The notes under the pieces were generated by a model, which was not told the origin of the DNA, did not search any database, and saw only the letters and a list, made by a program, of their open reading frames with translations. From contig JALQTF010000014.1 of NCBI GenBank assembly GCA_023264085.1, positions 1 through 6,294 of the forward strand: DNA of 6,294 nt, written 5' to 3'. The position numbers and the translations under genes were made by a program. How positions within the stretch are numbered: the first letter of the stretch is position 1; every line of letters begins with the position of its first letter. Shown one piece after another: positions 5,429 through 6,294 of this stretch. This DNA is from Acholeplasmataceae bacterium (GTDB taxonomy: Bacteria; Bacillota_I; Bacilli_A; Acholeplasmatales; Acholeplasmataceae).

Positions 5429-5434
5429 TATAAT
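5429..5434 (+). promoter_or_regulatory. Candidate -10 element for the membrane protein-popT pair
   Basis: A perfect TATAAT inside the tandem octamer TAATGATA x2. The -35 is poor (GGTTTA, about 17 bases upstream). A start near 5441 would leave a very short leader with AAGGAG (5444-5449) seven bases before the ATG. Confidence 0.4.
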
Positions 5435-5456
5435 GATATAGAAAAGGAGCAAAAAA

Positions 5457-5813
5457 ATGATTTCTTTATATTCAATAACTGGCGGCCTCATTGTATTGTT
5501 TTTCTTACTTGCTTCCGTGAATGGTTTGAAAAAGTATGTAGAATCACCTTTAGTGGCTGCAATTGCGAGTAAACATAGAATCTTTGGTATGTTAGCATCA
5601 TTCACAGCATTTATACATATGGGTTATGCACTCTCTCAAGGTCAATTAAGACCAACAGGTGCACTTACACTTTTAGCATTGCTTTCCACAGGAACATTTG
5701 GCATGCTTTTTGCAACAAAGAAAAAACCTTGGATGTATGTGGCACATAGAATTATGGGTCCAGTGACCATGGTACTTATCGTTATCCACATTATTTTGAA
5801 CGCATCGATTTAA
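5457..5813 (+). CDS. Small four-helix membrane protein, putative di-haem b-type cytochrome
   Basis: 118 residues, almost entirely membrane helices: about 6-22, 40-59, 67-85 and 97-115. I do not recognise a named family. Helices 2 and 4 carry the same pattern, HRIFG-x9-H (His40, His54) and HRIMG-x9-H (His97, His111): each pair is 14 residues apart and each begins HR-x2-G. Two His pairs spaced 14 apart on alternate helices of a four-helix bundle is how cytochrome b of the bc1 complex binds two haems, so a small bis-His di-haem electron carrier or quinone-linked redox protein is a reasonable inference; a non-haem metal site is the alternative. The halves look like an internal duplication of a two-helix unit. 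The start has a strong AAGGAG seven bases upstream. One base separates its stop from the next ATG, so it is cotranscribed with the DUF368 gene. Two basic segments, KKY near 25 and KKK at 88-90, probably face the cytoplasm. Confidence 0.75.
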   Translation: MISLYSITGGLIVLFFLLASVNGLKKYVESPLVAAIASKHRIFGMLASFTAFIHMGYALSQGQLRPTGALTLLALLSTGTFGMLFATKKKPWMYVAHRIMGPVTMVLIVIHIILNASI

Positions 5814-5814
5814 C

Positions 5815-6294
5815 ATGAAAAAAATGATTCATTACTTCACAACAATTCTAAAAGGATTCCTCATGGGAATCGCAGCAATCATTCCAGGTGTATCATCTGG
5901 AACGGTTGCTGTTTTATTGAAATTTTACGATAAGCTTGTTGAAGCAGTAGATACTATTGTGAGTTTAAAAAAAGGACTCATTGCTGCCGTCATCTTTTTA
6001 GTACTCATTTATGGTGGTAATTTTTTAGCGTTGTTTACTTTGGCTGGTCCAATGAATGATTTACTTGAAAATTTTCCAAACCAAATGAAATTATTTTTTA
6101 TAGGTTTAATCATTGGGAGTATGCCACTTATCATTAATAAAATACAAGAGCAAGGGAAAACAAATATTTTTCAGTGGAAGTTATTAATTCCTTTTGTATT
6201 AAGTGCAGGATTTTTAATCCTTCTTAATGTATTTACTGGTGAAGATACAAACGCAGAACCTCTAAGAACACTGAAATTAGGTAATAGCTTTCTC
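5815..6294 (+). CDS. popT: DUF368 (PopT-type) undecaprenyl-phosphate translocase, N-terminal part
   Basis: 160 codons up to the window edge; the family is usually about 270-310 residues, so roughly half is present. The N-terminal signature GFLMGIAAIIPGVSSGTVAVLLKFYDKLVEAV (about 14-45) matches the DUF368 hallmark IPGVSGGT, with Ser in place of the first Gly. Further helices are at about 53-75 (LIAAVIFLVLIYGGNFLALF) and 98-111 (LFFIGLIIGSMPLI), the second being the repeated re-entrant FxGLIxGS element, then 130-143. DUF368 proteins were shown in recent work to return the lipid carrier undecaprenyl phosphate across the membrane for wall and surface polymer synthesis. Starts are possible at 5815 or 5824; neither has a clear Shine-Dalgarno, and translation is probably coupled to the gene one base upstream. 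The gene name is by family, not proven function. Confidence 0.88.
   Translation, partial: MKKMIHYFTTILKGFLMGIAAIIPGVSSGTVAVLLKFYDKLVEAVDTIVSLKKGLIAAVIFLVLIYGGNFLALFTLAGPMNDLLENFPNQMKLFFIGLIIGSMPLIINKIQEQGKTNIFQWKLLIPFVLSAGFLILLNVFTGEDTNAEPLRTLKLGNSFL

Noticed and set aside
5366..5605. Minus-strand open frame of 79 codons across the start of the cytochrome-like gene
   Set aside because: Its plus-strand counterpart has a strong AAGGAG site, a TATAAT and a patterned membrane protein; the minus frame has no start signal and looks like noise.

Overview
The window is AT-rich DNA that fits a low-GC Gram-positive relative (Bacillota or the Acholeplasma/Izemoplasma/Haloplasma side of the Mollicutes). 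The evidence is the strong Shine-Dalgarno sites, a PadR plus HAAS-domain gene pair, a lysine riboswitch and a DUF368 lipid carrier flippase. TGA is a stop codon: two genes end in an ATGA overlap with the next gene, so this is not a UGA-Trp mycoplasma. The exact lineage cannot be fixed from the sequence alone.

Layout from left to right. Positions 1-93 (minus) hold the first 31 codons of an EF-hand protein, in DNA that is visibly richer in GC (about 48% by hand count over 1-124). Positions 125-946 (minus) encode a class I-type HMG-CoA reductase that stops abruptly after its GQDAAN motif and lacks the C-terminal part with the catalytic histidine. The break coincides with the composition change, so a junction (assembly chimera, or insertion of a phage or other element) lies near 115-130. 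At 947-1109 two divergent promoters face away from each other, and a perfect 12-5-12 bp palindrome sits inside the rightward one. A rightward three-gene operon follows (1110-2732): PadR regulator, HAAS/DUF4097 beta-repeat protein and VOC-fold protein, all overlapping. It ends in a bidirectional terminator shared with the convergent transporter operon.

The leftward operon (5300 down to 2752) is a polar amino acid ABC importer: lipoprotein binding protein, HisMQ-type permease and ATPase. Its leader is a clear five-helix lysine riboswitch with an intrinsic terminator, so the substrate is very probably lysine and uptake is switched off by transcription termination when lysine is plentiful. A promoter lies just upstream of the riboswitch.

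Rightward from 5457, a 118-residue membrane protein carries two HR-x2-G-x9-H helices spaced like the haem-binding helices of cytochrome b, and is followed one base later by a DUF368/PopT-family undecaprenyl-phosphate translocase that runs off the window. The most unusual items are the HMG-CoA reductase junction, the miniature putative di-haem protein and its coupling to PopT, the long-range antiterminator pairing in the riboswitch, and the PadR palindrome.
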